Shown here: piece by piece, positions 35,562-46,468 of the stretch | Numbering within the stretch: position 1 is the first letter of the stretch | How the letters are laid out: the number at the start of each line of letters is the position of its first letter | Source of the DNA: Tribonema minus | Lineage: Eukaryota; Sar; Xanthophyceae; Tribonematales; Tribonemataceae | DNA length: 64,000 bases | Direction: 5' to 3' | Assembly: GCA_017506865.1 (NCBI GenBank) | Contig: JAFCMP010000079.1 | Coordinates: forward strand, 992,001 to 1,056,000 | Notes under the pieces: model-generated | Told to the model about the DNA's origin: nothing | The model's database searches: none | What the model saw: the letters and a program-made list of their open reading frames with translations, nothing else | Made by a program: the position numbers and the translations under genes

Positions 35562-36995
35562 CTATATGAATGAGACGCGTGCAGCGGGCGGCAGCTGCAG
35601 CATGCCATCACGCACCAAACGGCGCTTGCGCTTCGGCAGCACCGCCTCCTGAAGGCCGTCAGGGATGTTGTCCAGCGCCGCTTCCGAAGCACTTGTTCAA
35701 GCACAGGACGCGCAGCCCCGGTGGGAAGTGGGTAAGCGGCGCGTTGAAGTCAGAGTCGCGGTCAACCCTGAATTCCTCGAGGGTGGGCGGCAGCTGCTCC
35801 CCATGCAAGGATGCCGTACACATTTGTGCCCAGCATCAGCGTCCTGATGGTTCCGGGCAGCGTCACCTGCACGGGCGAGCGTGAGCGCAGATGATAAGTG
35901 CAATTTCCAATGAATCGTTGGTATATTAGGCACCGATGGCATACGGGTGCCAGCTTACCTCCCCCCAGAGATGCTCACTTAGTGCAAAGGCCTCCAAACC
36001 AAACTCGTCGTCAACAGCGCAGCCTGATATGTACAGTGTCTCCAGCGCTGCCAGCGCACTGATGTCAATCTTATCCAGCACAACATCAGGCGCAGCGATC
36101 TTCACGCTCAGCGCGGTGATGTGCGCAGGTAGTTGCATTTTCGATGCCCAGTTCTCCAGGACGAGGCTGCGCACAGTGGCGGGCCAAGCGATATCGCCTG
36201 GTTCTTCCGGAGCGAACTGTATAGGGCACGTGTCAGTGCTCGGCCCAGGACCAGTTTTTCAACACCGGCAGGCAGATTTTCCACGACATCTTTACGCCAC
36301 AGCGCCACGTTGCCAGAATTTTTCTGGTGTTGCGCGTACATGCGCACTTTGCGAAGTCCAGGTGGCAGCGGCATCATGAGCGGCTTGGTGACGTGCGACT
36401 TTACCACCAGCTCCTCGAGCAGCAGCGGCAGTTGCAGAGCACCGTCACCTGCTAAGTCCACGTCCAAATCCAGGACACGCAGGTCCGGCGACAGAGGCAA
36501 GAGTGTGGCTTCGTGCCCTGTAGGTTTTCCTCGCAGCGCCAATTCTGCCAGGTGCTGCAGCGGATTACCGGACTGGCTCGAGAGCGCCCCTTTGAAGAGC
36601 GCATCGGTCTTCAACGACGTAAGGGACGGTGGCAAAGAGATGTTGCCCGCCACAGGTCCGGCCAGCTCCATCTTGACCAGTAAAGGCCAGTGGAGTATCT
36701 GCCCTTCGAACTCTAGCAGTTTCAGGCACTGCAGCTGCTGGGGCAATCGCATGCCGCCGGCCGTCGTCAAATCGCCCATCAAGGTCAGCTTCATCAGCGC
36801 TGGCATGTGCAGCACGACCTGGAGGCGGGCGGCCGTCAAGTGAAAGGAGTCCAGGACCGCCTGCTTCTTGGCGCAAGGCTTGACGTTCAAGCAGAAGCTC
36901 CTGTTGACGCACCAAGCGTCACGGGGGAGGAGGCCCTGTGAGGCCACATGTTGAAAAGCTTTGATCAATCGCTCTCGTGACTGATGGTCCTGCAT
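35562..36995 (-). pseudogene. FNIP/LRR-repeat protein gene, decayed
   Basis: From an ATG at 36995 the first frame reads MQDHQSRERLIKAF and then leucine-rich repeats of about 22 residues of FNIP type (LPLSPDLRVLDLDVDL; MPLPPGLRKVRM). The same protein continues after a frame change near 36230 (LPAHITALSVKIAAPDVV), reaches a good donor at 35958 (GTAAGC), and resumes after an acceptor at 35867 with VTLPGTIRTLMLG. At least two more frame changes follow before LPPTLEEFRVDRDSDF, then IPDGLQEAVLPKRKRR and a stop at 35562. FNIP proteins are usually protein-interaction scaffolds. The neighbouring genes read cleanly, so real decay is likelier than sequencing error. Confidence 0.7.
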
Positions 36996-37498
36996 GGCGC
37001 TGCGTTCTGCTTGATCTCAAGCTCGCCTTCGAGGTGAAGTTCCGATTCTGAATCCCACTTTTCGCGCCTTCATACTTGAAGTGGGGAAGGTACTGGTTAT
37101 AGACCAATGGTTTGTGTCAGGCTGGTACTGACTTGATGCTGAATTGAAACTCCATGCACACGTGACCACATCAAGGCCCGCGGATCTCGGGCATTAACCC
37201 TCATCACTCCAGATGACATTGGCATGCATGTCCGAATTCGGGGGCGCCATCAACTGTTGAGAAACGCAGGCGCAGTTCGACAGTGCGTGAGCAGACAAGC
37301 AGCAGTGTAGTGAATGTCGACCACCACCATCTATGTGTGTAAAACCATGGCATTATGATATGCGCGTCAAGACAGCGAACCTCTGCCATACTGCCGCACG
37401 GTACGTGTACATGTCCACACACACACAACAAACGCGCATCACTCTAGTGATCGGCACAAAAGTCGCTCTGATAATGCCCCCCCCCCCCCGACCCTCTA
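36996..37498. other. Intergenic between FNIP gene and P1B ATPase
   Basis: 500 bp with no coding signal. It holds the 5' flank of the FNIP gene and the 3' flank of the ATPase, both on the minus strand. A C-run lies at about 37477-37489. Confidence 0.5.
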
Positions 37499-40400
37499 TC
37501 ACGCCCCCTCCTTCCGCCGCCGCGGCAGCAGCAGCCGCGCGCTGTTCAGTATAAACACGACGTCAAAAATGCCGTGCGCCGCCGCCGACGCGACGGGCCC
37601 CAGCCACCCCGACCCCGCCGCCGCCGCGCCGATGACATCGAACGCTATAGTGCCGCAGATGTTCTGGTACACGACGCGGCGCGTCATGGTGGCGGCGTCG
37701 ATCGCGTCGGTCACGCCCTCGAGCGAGTCGCGCAGCAGCACCACGTCCGCGGCGCCGCGCGTGAGCGCGGAGGCCTTGCCGACGGCGATGCCGACCGTCG
37801 CGTGCGCCATCGCCGCGGCGTCGTTGATGCCGTCGCCGACCATGGCGATCTGCGCAAGGGGGGGGGGGGGGGGGGGGGGGAGTGAAGCGTGAATAAAAAC
37901 GAATCAGAAGATCGTAGAGCTCTAAGTGACAAGGTGTGGTTAGCCGTCAAAGTGAATGCCTTCCGCCAATAACCGTGGTCGCCGCTGCTGCGGCGATCGG
38001 CCACGAGTCAAATAGTGCCACAATATCTTGATGTCGTTGAGATAGACTTTACGGTGGGGCTCGAATCGCCTGCTTGACACCGGCTATGTATCATCGCACA
38101 ACAAACCATTCGTACGGTCGACTGGCGGCTTTGGCAATGCTATCTTCAAACTACAACGACGCAGACCTTCTCCCCGCCCCTCTGCATGGCGGCGAGCAGC
38201 TCCGCCTTGTGCAGCGGCGACAGATTCGCATATGTTATCTCGCACGACAAAACCGTTTGTATGGTCAACTGGCGATGGCAAATGCTCTCCTTCAAAAACC
38301 GAACGCGCACCTTGTCCCCGCCCCTCTGCATGGCGGCGAGCAGATCCGCCTTATCAAGCGGCGACAGGTTCGCGTGAAACTTCTCAATCCCCAGCTGGCG
38401 CGCGACCGCCGCGACCTGCGCCTCGCCGTCGCCGCTCATGATCACGGGCCGCAGGCCGCGCGCGCGGAGCGCCGCCACGACGCCCGCCGCCTCGCGCCGC
38501 AGCGCGTCCTCCACGAGCAGCGCGCCCACGAGCTCGCCGTCGTGCGAGACGAGCACGACCGACGCGCCGGACTTGGCCGCGGACCACCCTGCGCGCGATG
38601 GCGGTGGGGGGGGGGGGGCACGCACTGTGTCAGCGCTCAGTAGGTGTGTTGCGCGGGGGGGGACGTTTTCGACGCGCTGCCGGGGGAGCGTCTGCGCATT
38701 GTTGTGCGTGGCGACAGCACGACCGACGAGCTGGACTTGGCCGCGGACCACCCTGCACGACGGCAATGTTGGTTTACGGTAGCAACACGCATGCGACAGC
38801 GCTCAGTTGGGGTGTTGCGAGGGTTTTTTTTCTGCGTGCTGCCGAGGGAGCGCAGATGGCGTAGCGGTTCGCGCAGCAGCGGGGGCGTTCGTGCGTTGGT
38901 TTGCGTGGCGACAACAGCACGACCGGCGCGCCGGATTGGCCGCGGACCACCCTGCGCGATGGCCATGTTGATTTACAGCAGCAACGCACGTGTGTCAGCG
39001 CTCAGTGGGACGCTGGTGAGCGCTGTGAGCTCGCAAGCGGCGGCGTTCCCCATGTAGTAGAGGGGCGGGGGCATCCTGTGTCAGCGCTCAGTAGGGGTGT
39101 TGCGGGGGGGGGGGGATGGTTTCGGCGCGCTGCCGGGGGAGCGCGGAGGCCGCGGCGGTTCGCGCAGCAGCAAGGCTTGTTTGCGCATTGTTTTACGTGG
39201 CGACAAGAGCACGACCGACGCGCCAGACTTGGCCGCGGACCACCCTGCGTGAGATGGCGACGGGGGGTTTGGTGAAGCGCCTTGCATCAGTGCTCAGCAG
39301 GAGTGTTGAGGACGCCGGTGGGCGCTCTGAGCGCGCGAGCGGCGGCGCTCCACACGTGGTAGCGGGGCGGGGCTTCCTGCCTGTTGTCGGGCGAGGCGAG
39401 AGGCCGCGCACGTTTGCCGGCGTCTGTTGTCATCACGAGCCGTCATGCACCTTTACGTTGCTAAGCGAGATGCAGGCTCCGTGCATTTGTTGCGCTGCCT
39501 CCTCCTGACGCCTGCATGACCTTCTTATGACATGGCAGGTAGCGTTTCTTGATACGGTGTGCACGCTGTAGCAATGTTTGACACTGTTGAGGCACGGCCG
39601 GCACGAGCGCGCGCGGCCCCGACTGCTGCCTTTGACATCATTGACCGTGCAGGCAAGGCGTTCTGTGCCATGCTTGCGTTGCGTCATGCTTGCCCCCCCC
39701 CCCCCCCCCCCCCCCCCTCCCCTTCGAGCGGTGCAGCCCTGCATATTCATCATGAGCCGCTAATGCGGGTGCAAATGCCCCCGCCATCTGCTTCGGCGCC
39801 GCTGCGGTGGCATGCAAATCGGTACTGCAGGCACGCCCTTAGGAGCGAGCTACACGCCTTTGTATCGCAGCGCAAGCGCCGAACGTGCCTCTGCCGCATG
39901 CTCACAAAAGTCAGGCCCACGGACCGCGCGTCACACGCACGTGCGCGCAGCACGGCTCAACGCGCGCACGCGCAGCTCAAGTACAATGCGCCCACGTACA
40001 TTCCCGCGGCGCCGCCTTCATGAGCGCGCTCGCGCCGCCGACGGCGCCCGGCGCCACCAGCGCCGCGCGTCGCAAGTTCAACAGCACGCGCGCGCCGCTC
40101 ACTACTCCCACAATCGCAGAGCAACCGCACGCGCAGCAGACCGACTTCAGCGCGCCCTCTCACATTCCCGCGGCGCCGCCTTCATTAGCGCGCTCGCGCC
40201 GACGACGGCGCCCGGCGCCACGAGCGCCGCGCTCCCGACGCGCACCGCGTGCCCGCTGACCGTGCACGTCACGCCGAGGCCCGACTCCGCCGCGTAGTGC
40301 GCGACGGGGGGGCAGCCCGCCGCCGCCGCGCCGAGCGCGCGCGCGTACGCTGCTACCGCCGCCGCCACCGGGTGGTCGCAGCGTGATTCTGCGGCGAAGA

Positions 40401-43400
40401 CGAGGCGCAGGAAGGCGGCCTCGGCGGCGCCGGGGGCGGGGCCCGCGGCCGCGGCGAAGGCCGTGCCGGGGGCGATCTAGGGGGGGGGGGGGGGAGGGGG
40501 GGGGGGGGGGGGGGGGGCTTAAAGTTGAGTTGAAGTGCGGCTGGTACAGCGTGGCTGTGAGCGGAGATGCTGGTGCGGAGGCAGGCGCTCTCAGGGGAGG
40601 TCTGATGATGGGAGGGGCCAGCAACGACCTGGCGTGGATGCAAGCGCATCGAAGTGATTGTTTGCGGGGGTGGCCATGTGGGCGTTGCAGCCTCGTGATG
40701 CATGACACACCTGACTGCGTGCACTGCAAGCAGCGTACAGCGATGCACACATCGCGATGAGCGTGTTGGCAGTGAGAGCGGCTGGTTCATGAGCTCAGTG
40801 AGAGCGGCTGGTGCATGAGCTCAGTCAGCTCCGAGATTGTTTGGCCAGCTTGGAGTAGTTTTCCACCCGGCGCCAGCATGTCACCAAGGGCCATCATCCA
40901 TTGGAGCATTGCCCAGCACTGCAGCAACGCTCCGCGCATCTCGAGCGCCATCATGAAAAAGCTGGTCGTTGACCTCCCCGTCTCATCCAAGAGAGACCAA
41001 CATCATGACTGCCCTGAAAATACTATTGCATTCAGTATACCTACAGTAGTTCGTGTGCATACATGCCTTCGTGTACGTGTGCCTAAACACATCACACATT
41101 GCTGGTATATATACATGTATGTGTGATGGATGCATACCTTTGTGATACCTTTGTTATTTATGCGTGCATGCACGCCTGCATGTACGCGTGCATACACGTA
41201 ACGCATGCGTTCACGCACACACCCGAAGCGCCACCACGCGCGGCCGCCCCTCCTTCGACGTCCCCATATACACATGCATCCACTTCACAGCACGCACGTA
41301 CGCATCCATTCACATGTCACATACATACATACCTGGTGCGCCGTCACGCGCGGCCGCCCCTCCTTCAACGTTCCCATATCCATATGCACCCACTTCACCG
41401 TACGCACGTAACGAACGCGTTCACGCACACACCCGAAGCGCCACCACGCGCAGCCGCGCCTCATCGTCGTCCCAGTCCTGTGTATACTACATGCACCTAC
41501 TTCACAGTACGTACATACTGCACGCATTCACATGTCCCATACATACATACCTGGTGCGCCGTTACGCGCGGCCGCCCCTCCGTCAGCGTCCCCGTCTTGT
41601 CAAACACCACCGTGTCCACCGCGCACATGGCCTCCAGCTCCCGCCCGCCCTTCACAACGGCGCCGCCGCGCGCCGCGCTGCCCAGGCCGCCGAGCACTGC
41701 CAGCGGCGTGCCGGCCGCGATGCCGCACGCGCCGGCGACGACGAGCACGCTCACGGCGTTCTGCACGCTGCCCGTGGCGAGCAGCGCGGCGCCGCTCGAC
41801 GCGAAGGCGAAGTAGACTGCGCGGGGGGAGGGGGGGGGGGCAGGGGGGGGGAGGGTTTGAGCATCGCTGTTGACTGCTGTGTGTGTGTGCTGTGTTGTTG
41901 GGGCGGGCGGTGCGTGCCCTGGGGTACAACGCGCGCGCCAGTGAGGTGCTGGGCGCGGAGGGGACACGCACTGCGGCGGGCGAGCAGAGGGCTCGGGCTG
42001 AGCACTGGTGCACCCTCAAAACAGAAGTAGAAGTCAGTGCGGCACTGCTTGGAGACGCCGTACATGCGGCAGCAATCGCGAGGACGCTCGTTCTGCATGC
42101 AACGAGCAGCGGCGCGCTGCACCCTTTGTGTTGTTGAGAAATGAGACGTACTCTGACCTCGATGAGTCATATTCAAGCAAGCAAATGAAGACTGACATGC
42201 TTATGTGTAGGACACGCTGCACCTGCATGTTGCGCAGCCAGTGCGGCTGCGGAGCTTGCCGCACGCAGTGCAGTCCTTGGTGCAATCCACCAGCACAACA
42301 ACACCATGCCACAGTCACTCTTCTGCGATGAGTCAGCCGTCTCAACTGCACAATGTGTTCAATGTAGACGCACCTATGCACAGTCACTCTGCTGCGACAA
42401 GTCGACCGTCTCAATTGCACAGTTTCTGCAACGTAGACGCACCTATGTAGCGCGCGGCGATGTTGGACAGGCTCTCCAGCGGCATGCTGTTGTCGCCCGC
42501 CGTCTGCACCGCCAAGACGACTTGGCCGAACACCGTGTCGCTGCCAACCGCGGTCGAGCGCACCTCAAGCAGCCCCGACTGCAGTATGCAGCCGGCGAAA
42601 ACCTGTCGCGGTTGTCGCGCGCGTGCAAGCAGGGCATGAGTGGGTTGAGCCGTGCGTGTCACCAGCACGCAGAAGGACAGCGGCTGGTGGCTACTGCATG
42701 TTCAGTCGGGCGTGCATGCTGAGCACTGTACCACAAAATGACTTGTGCCAGTGACTCATGCTCCAAATGAGGGCATTACCGGCATGGTTCCTCAAAGCCA
42801 CTGTATCGGAAAAGCATGCTGTACGCATGGCGTGTCACCACGTGCTCCATGCAACTTCATCAGGGGCAGGAGCATGTAGGGTACTGGGCACACGCGCCCA
42901 GAAAGATAGAGCGCTATGGGTTGTCAGCCGCGCCCCGCTTCATCGAACAGCGATTTTAATTCTGTACCCCGGAACTCAACTACATCAAAGAGTCCTGACA
43001 TCCCGGTGAAGAGTCCTCAAATGGCAAGTCATCGAGTCGCGAGTAAACTGCACGACGCACGACGCCGAGCTGTACATTGACCGGTGCGGCGTCGATCGCA
43101 GTCGACGCTGCGAGAGGGCGCCACTGCAGGGTACACTGCAGCTACGTCGCAATGTTCGGGTGAGAACATTGCAGCTGATCGCCTTGTCCCCCGCATTAAT
43201 CTCCGTCAGAAGGGACACCCAACCCGCTCCCTTACCCTCACCATAACCCTGAGCCTGACCCCAAGGGCACAGCTCGCCTTGGACCCTGCGCCCTTCGCAA
43301 CACTCGCTCTAACCCTAACCCTAAACCTAACGCTCAACGCATATCCCACATCCCAACTCACTTTCTACTCCACGCCCCTCTCTACCTATGGACGGGCCCC

Positions 43401-45271
43401 CCAAACTCAAAGCCCGAATCATGACCCCTACCCTCCCCTAAACGTAACCGCCAAGCCTCAACCCACCTTGGACCCCGCTACCATTTCCGACGGAATGCTC
43501 TCTCCTGTCACGGACGAGGCGTCTACATAGCCGCTGCCGCGCACCACGCAGCCGTCCACCGGCACCAACCCCCCCGCAGTCACCCTCACGACGTCCCCCT
43601 GCTGCACCGTGGAGAGGGGGACGGTGCGGGGGCCCACGCCCGCCTTGATGACCACTGCGACCTGCGGGGGTAAGGAAGGCAAGCGCGCGCGCGCGGTGTT
43701 GAATTCATTAACAGACTAATGTGCATCTGGGAGGCAATGGCAGCAGGTAGTGAGAGACATCGACGATGCCCCCCTGCACAGGGGACAGAAGCGCTAGTTG
43801 AAGTTGAATTTCGCACTTTAAGCCTCCCGTTTGCATAGTTGAGTCGAGGTGCCTCAGCGCTGCTGGCCTGCCCCCCCAGTGCTCGGCACATGCAGCAACG
43901 CGGCAGTATCATAGGTACTATGTCACAGACGACTCTTTTCTGCGCCACAATCATGGGGCACCAGATGCAATGAGGCCACGCGCACAGCGCTGTGCGGCAC
44001 GCCGCTGCATGCTCGCAGCGCGCGCCGCTGACCGACCCGCCGCCACGCACGCGCTAGGCGCATGTGCGTGCGTGCGTATGCCGCGCGGAAAATGAGGCGA
44101 CAGCGCGCGCCGCACCTTGGGCAGGCTGGTGACGAGGTCGTCGATGTTGCGGTGCGCGCTGCGCACGCACAGCGCCTCGAGCAGCTCCGTGACCGTGACG
44201 ACGAGCGTGATGAGGGAGCTCGTCATGACCTCGCCAGTGCCGAGCGCGGCGAGGATCCCCACGCTCATGGAAAGATTAAGGGTCACACGGCGCGCGCGCG
44301 CGTCCGCCGCTGCCTCGCGCAACGTCTCGGCGGCACCGAGGAGCGTAGTGGCGACCCCGATGGCGGCCGCGGGGAGGCCCAGGGGGGCGCCTAGGTCCAG
44401 GAAACTGCGCGCGCAGGGGGGTCGTGTGTATGCATGCGTTGGCGAGGCTGGTGCGGGACTGAGTAGCGGCAGTGATAGGTGAATTGGTGGATTCGGAGCT
44501 AAGGTGATGCTGTGGCTGATAAAGAGCACTAAAGAGGGTCCGCGTGACAGCAGGCGCAATCGTGAAGCAAATTGGATGCATCACCCAGGGAAGCGCCAAG
44601 TCGCACAAACAGGAATGCCTTTTAATAGGGCTGCCACGAGGACATTTGCTGAACTCAAGAGGGTCTTCAACCTGTGGTCTCTGCCCCGTCGCTGCTGATG
44701 AGAACATGACAAAGCCCCCAAGCACAGTATGGCAGGCTCCCTGAACAGCAGCAGATTCTGGAAAACGCACAATGCATTAGCACTACCGCCTGCTTGGTCA
44801 TGATCACACCAACTTCGCCGAGTAGAGCACAAGGCGCCCTACAAATGCTTACGTGGCAAGGCAGCCCGCAGCAACAGCTGCTATCCTGGGTCCATGTTGC
44901 CGAACAGCGTTGACCACGATCGGATCCCATCGCCCATCCCGCCTAAAGATCCCTTCCAGCCTGCTCGCCGGGCTCGCTTGCTCAGTCACCCCATCAGCGC
45001 CAGCAGAGGTTGGCTGCTCTGCAGTACCTTGTGGTGGAACCTTGGTGCCAGCGTTACTACTGAGGCTCCTGGCTATATGCCAGATGCGGCATGCACAGCC
45101 TTGCTGGACCGAGTATTGAGTAGGCCTTCTGCCTGCTGCTGCACATTGGCGAGCTTGACAAGTTATCCATGGCTGCCTGCCCCCCAGACTGCTGCTGCTG
45201 CTGTTTGGCCGCCGTTGATACTGACACTGCCTTACAGCACTCCGGCAGACAATCTTCAGACGGGGCTGCAT
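37499..45271 (-). CDS. P1B-type (heavy-metal) ATPase with altered metal-site motifs
   Basis: Eight minus-strand exons join in phase to 756 residues: 44853-45271, 44116-44404, 43467-43661, 42443-42602, 41551-41816, 40164-40476, 38311-38588, 37499-37849. Catalytic parts are complete: TGES (288-291) in the A domain, DKTGTLT (Asp427, the phosphorylated residue), HP (478-479) in the N domain, and GDGIND (645-650) in the hinge. Membrane helices flank them as in P1B pumps. The helix-6 ligand motif, normally CPC or SPC, reads GAC (383-385, VLVVAGACGIAAGTPLA). Helix 7 has FD (710-711) where Cu pumps have YN. Helix 8 has His732 at the spacing of the P1B-4 HEGG motif but not the rest. No N-terminal HMA domain is present; instead about 80 residues lack acidic side chains and are rich in Arg, Ser and Gln, like a mitochondrial or organelle presequence. 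Transported ion unknown. Confidence 0.9.
38080..38390 (-). repeat. Copies of ATPase exon 7 donor edge
   Basis: The exon end (CCCCTCTGCATGGCGGCGAG on the plus strand, 38321 onward) recurs from about 38175 with flanking intron, period about 146 bp. A third, weaker piece (intron part only) lies near 38090-38150. Confidence 0.9.
38560..39310 (-). repeat. Four copies of ATPase exon 7 acceptor edge
   Basis: GGCCGCGGACCACCCTGC and the adjoining GCACGACCGACG or GCACGACCGGCG words recur near 38565, 38722, 38918 and 39210. Each is followed by a G-run (C-run in the transcript) and a TCAGCGCTCAGT or TCAGTGCTCAGC word, so acceptor, pyrimidine tract and upstream element were copied together. Confidence 0.92.
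40000..40270 (-). repeat. Copy of ATPase exon 6 donor edge
   Basis: CATTCCCGCGGCGCCGCC and the following 70 bases at 40162-40240 recur at about 40000-40075. The exon end is copied, but the GTGAG donor has changed to GTACG in the copy. Confidence 0.9.
41190..41600 (-). repeat. Four copies of ATPase exon 5 donor edge
   Basis: CGCGCGGCCGCCCCTCC or a close variant recurs near 41238, 41347, 41446 and 41563. Copies alternate in flank: ACATACATACCTGGTGCGCC precedes two of them, and CACACCCGAAGCGCCACC precedes the other two. Only the last is the true exon edge (41551). Confidence 0.93.
42295..42445 (-). repeat. Copy of ATPase exon 4 donor flank
   Basis: Two copies of about 78 bp sharing CAGTCACTCTnCTGCGA, CGTCTCAAnTGCACA and GTAGACGCACCTATG. 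The second ends at the real donor (42442). Confidence 0.9.
43217..43345. repeat. Interstitial CCCTAA-type tract
   Basis: Degenerate CCCTAACCCTAAACCTAA-like units with departures, inside an ATPase intron; patches continue to about 43450. Confidence 0.75.
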
Positions 45272-46015
45272 GATGTGGTGCTAGAGGAGCGAACAAAAAT
45301 GCAACTTCAACTTCAAGAGGAAGTTCACGCTGGAGCACCTCCAAGCCGGGTGCTGGAACGGGGCAGAGAGTTTGGCGTGACAGCAGTCAGCATGTTAATC
45401 TGAACCAGGGCGGGGGCGGGGCTTGCGCCACCTGACACAGTAACATGCGGTGCAAATTGCGATGCAAGATGTCCAAGGAGGTGAGCACACTTTCAGGAGG
45501 ACACACAGCCTGCAAAGCACCTTGGCTCACGGAATAACGCAAAGGTCTTCCTTTGACACTTCTACCCGCTGCCCATCTCATTCATCCGGGAAGTTATGAT
45601 TGTTGCTACGAATCAGCGGTACGAGCTCCTCGTGCGCTCACGACACGGTTACTCCCAGAGACATTGCAGCACGATGACGACACAGGCATCCGAAGTTCAG
45701 CAAGGTGGAATTCGTCAAAACGTACATGCTGATGTGCCGGGACCGTTGCAGAGCATGTTTACTCTGTGGCTTACGACAGCCAGCGACATGTGCACCACTA
45801 CATGAGATGCCTTGTTGACTCAGTGCCAACATCTTGTACGGCAACCACTTGCCATCGAACTGACCGCACATGCCAGGCATGTGGTCGCTCAAATTCAAAC
45901 CAATCGACGACTGGTCGTCAGGAAAGCATCTGTTGCAGGTGCAAGGCAGTCACACTCTGTGCCCCTGGTTGTGACTGTCGGAGTGACAGCGCCGCTCACC
46001 CATCAGTCTCCCGCG
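45272..46015. promoter_or_regulatory. Divergent 5' region of ATPase and Cys-cluster genes
   Basis: 744 bp separates two outward-facing starts. No recognised box and no coding frame. The plus-strand frame of the downstream gene is open upstream of its ATG, so an unrecognised first exon is possible. Confidence 0.35.
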
Positions 46016-46468
46016 ATGCCCCGCGCGCAGGTGCGCGACGCGGTGAAGGGCTTCCTGAGGTCCCTCTGCTGCGGCGTGTGCTGCCTCTGCTGCGAGTGCT
46101 TCACGACCATCGACGGCGACCACCAGTACACGGACGAGCTCCCGAGCCACGAGCGCACGGGGGGCGTCCCCCAGAAGCCCCTCACGGCCCCGTACTGGCC
46201 GTACTTCTTCACGAGCGCGTCGGCCGGCACGGAGGTGCTGCTGGGGCGGCGCTCGACGGCGGTGCCCAGCACGACGTGCGCGGACGACCTCAACGCGCAG
46301 TACCGGCAGATGGGCAGCGTACGAAAAAGCACGCGGCCCTTCAAACCGCGCGATCCGGATGAAATGGCGGACGTGGAAGGGGGGATGGGGGGCGCGGGCG
46401 GCGCGGCTCAGAAGCCTTTGAGTGCAGACGTCGGCGGGGGGACGCGGCTGCAAGCAGCGCTGGTGTGA
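46016..46468 (+). CDS. Small Cys-cluster protein, unknown function
   Basis: 150 residues from the ATG at 46016. Near the N terminus is a dense cysteine cluster, SLCCGVCCLCCECF, followed by a hydrophilic stretch, PYWPYFFTSASAG, and a basic then Gly-rich tail. Clustered cysteines next to a short amphipathic N terminus are typical of S-acylated (palmitoylated) membrane-attached proteins; metal binding is another option. A CAG acceptor at 46028-46030 inside the fifth codon means this could instead be the last exon of a longer gene. The frame is open further upstream but without an ATG. GC and codon use match the neighbours. No family recognised. Confidence 0.55.
   Translation: MPRAQVRDAVKGFLRSLCCGVCCLCCECFTTIDGDHQYTDELPSHERTGGVPQKPLTAPYWPYFFTSASAGTEVLLGRRSTAVPSTTCADDLNAQYRQMGSVRKSTRPFKPRDPDEMADVEGGMGGAGGAAQKPLSADVGGGTRLQAALV

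Noticed and set aside
45594-45811. Extra 5' exon for the Cys-cluster gene
   Set aside because: The frame is open but has no ATG and no donor that fits the acceptor at 46028.
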